From positions 1,946,079 to 2,010,078 of the forward strand of contig NC_014804.1 in the NCBI RefSeq assembly GCF_000151105.2: 64,000 nt of DNA, written 5' to 3'. Position 1 is the first letter of the stretch; each line of letters starts with the position of its first letter. The notes beneath the pieces are model-generated. The model ran no database searches. It was not told the DNA's origin and saw only the letters and a list, made by a program, of their open reading frames with translations. Positions 63,822 through 64,000 of this stretch are shown here, one piece after another. The stretch comes from Thermococcus barophilus MP (GTDB taxonomy: Archaea; Methanobacteriota_B; Thermococci; Thermococcales; Thermococcaceae). A program made the position numbers and the translations under genes.

Positions 63822-63828
63822 TTTATAT
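63822..63828 (+). promoter_or_regulatory. Promoter of the terminal zinc-ribbon gene
   Basis: TTTATAT with aaaact before it. The predicted transcript start is near 63850, just before GGTGG at 63850-63854. Confidence 0.6.
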
Positions 63829-63859
63829 CCCCCAAGACGACATATCCTCGGTGGTAGTA

Positions 63860-64000
63860 GTGGAGAGACAGCATTTGAAATGTCCATTATGTGGTGGAAC
63901 GGATTTTCAAGTTGAGGAGGGTAAGCTTGACAGCAAGTGGGGGTTTACGGCTCACAAAGTTAAGATAGTCATCTGCAAGAACTGCGGTTATGTTATGATG
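63860..64000 (+). CDS. Zinc-ribbon protein, cut by window end
   Basis: The frame is open to the edge (47 codons seen). GTG 63860 has GGTGG 5 nt upstream. The protein begins MERQHLKCPLCGGTDFQVEE and later has ICKNCGYVMM, a C-x2-C ... C-x2-C zinc ribbon. Small archaeal nucleic-acid-binding proteins of this kind are common. Nothing further can be said without the rest. Confidence 0.75.
   Translation, partial: MERQHLKCPLCGGTDFQVEEGKLDSKWGFTAHKVKIVICKNCGYVMM

Overview
The window looks like a chromosomal segment of a hyperthermophilic euryarchaeon of the order Thermococcales (Thermococcus, or a close relative). The case rests on gene content typical of the group: a GH57 branching enzyme, a hexameric-type glutamate dehydrogenase very like the Pyrococcus enzyme, an archaeal proteasome beta subunit beside the KH/beta-CASP nuclease aCPSF1, archaeal NMD3, a CoA-dependent sulfur oxidoreductase (NSR), HypCD and a TraB-family protein. 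Archaeal promoters (BRE plus TATA about 25 bp before the transcript start) and strong GGTG/GGAGG ribosome-binding sites precede many genes. No rRNA, insertion sequence, CRISPR array or prophage is visible. Species was not determined.

Layout. 1-8.2 kb: glycogen branching enzyme, a PII-like protein, a membrane protein, an NSS transporter with a 36-residue MetS-type partner gene, a C/D box sRNA, glutamate dehydrogenase, and an adenylate-kinase-like/deoxyribosyltransferase-like fusion. 8.2-17.3 kb: proteasome beta, aCPSF1, a threonine-synthase-like protein fused to a PadR-type domain, a small EMC6-like membrane protein, RpiA, tRNA-Leu(CAA), a MATE transporter and PEP synthase. 17.4-23.3 kb: a GT-C/STT3-like membrane glycosyltransferase, two tandem paralogous multi-TM proteins that resemble Wzy polymerases, and an M20 peptidase. 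23.5-29.2 kb: one very large secreted subtilase. 29.3-35.6 kb: stomatin/NfeD pair, DUF424, NMD3, DUF1464, NSR and an orphan protein. 35.6-43.8 kb: an MFS transporter, TrmO, a NifX-like protein and a radical SAM protein that share a palindromic operator, a TrkH-like pore/RCK protein and a K+ channel in one operon, an ATP-NAD kinase-like protein and a HerA-like protein. 43.8-45.2 kb: hypCD on the minus strand with a full SurR site. 45.4-55.9 kb: a six-gene plus-strand operon (tandem BtuF-like lipoprotein, BtuC, BtuD, a gate-domain membrane protein, CobN chelatase, ChlI/ChlD chelatase). 56-64 kb: MobA, a GNAT and TPR pair, three translationally coupled surface proteins, RNase Z, TraB, and a zinc-ribbon gene cut by the window end.

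The most unusual region is the 45.4-55.9 kb operon, which joins an uptake system for a metal chelate or tetrapyrrole to a complete CobN-type chelatase with no cobalamin biosynthesis genes nearby. Regulation is unusually readable: matches to the SurR consensus at hypC (upstream of TATA) and nsr (downstream of TATA), and two identical ATTAGGT-N2-ACCTAAT palindromes just after the TATA boxes of two redox or cofactor genes. Many start codons were moved downstream of the longest reading frame because a ribosome-binding site sits 5-8 nt before an internal ATG, GTG or TTG.
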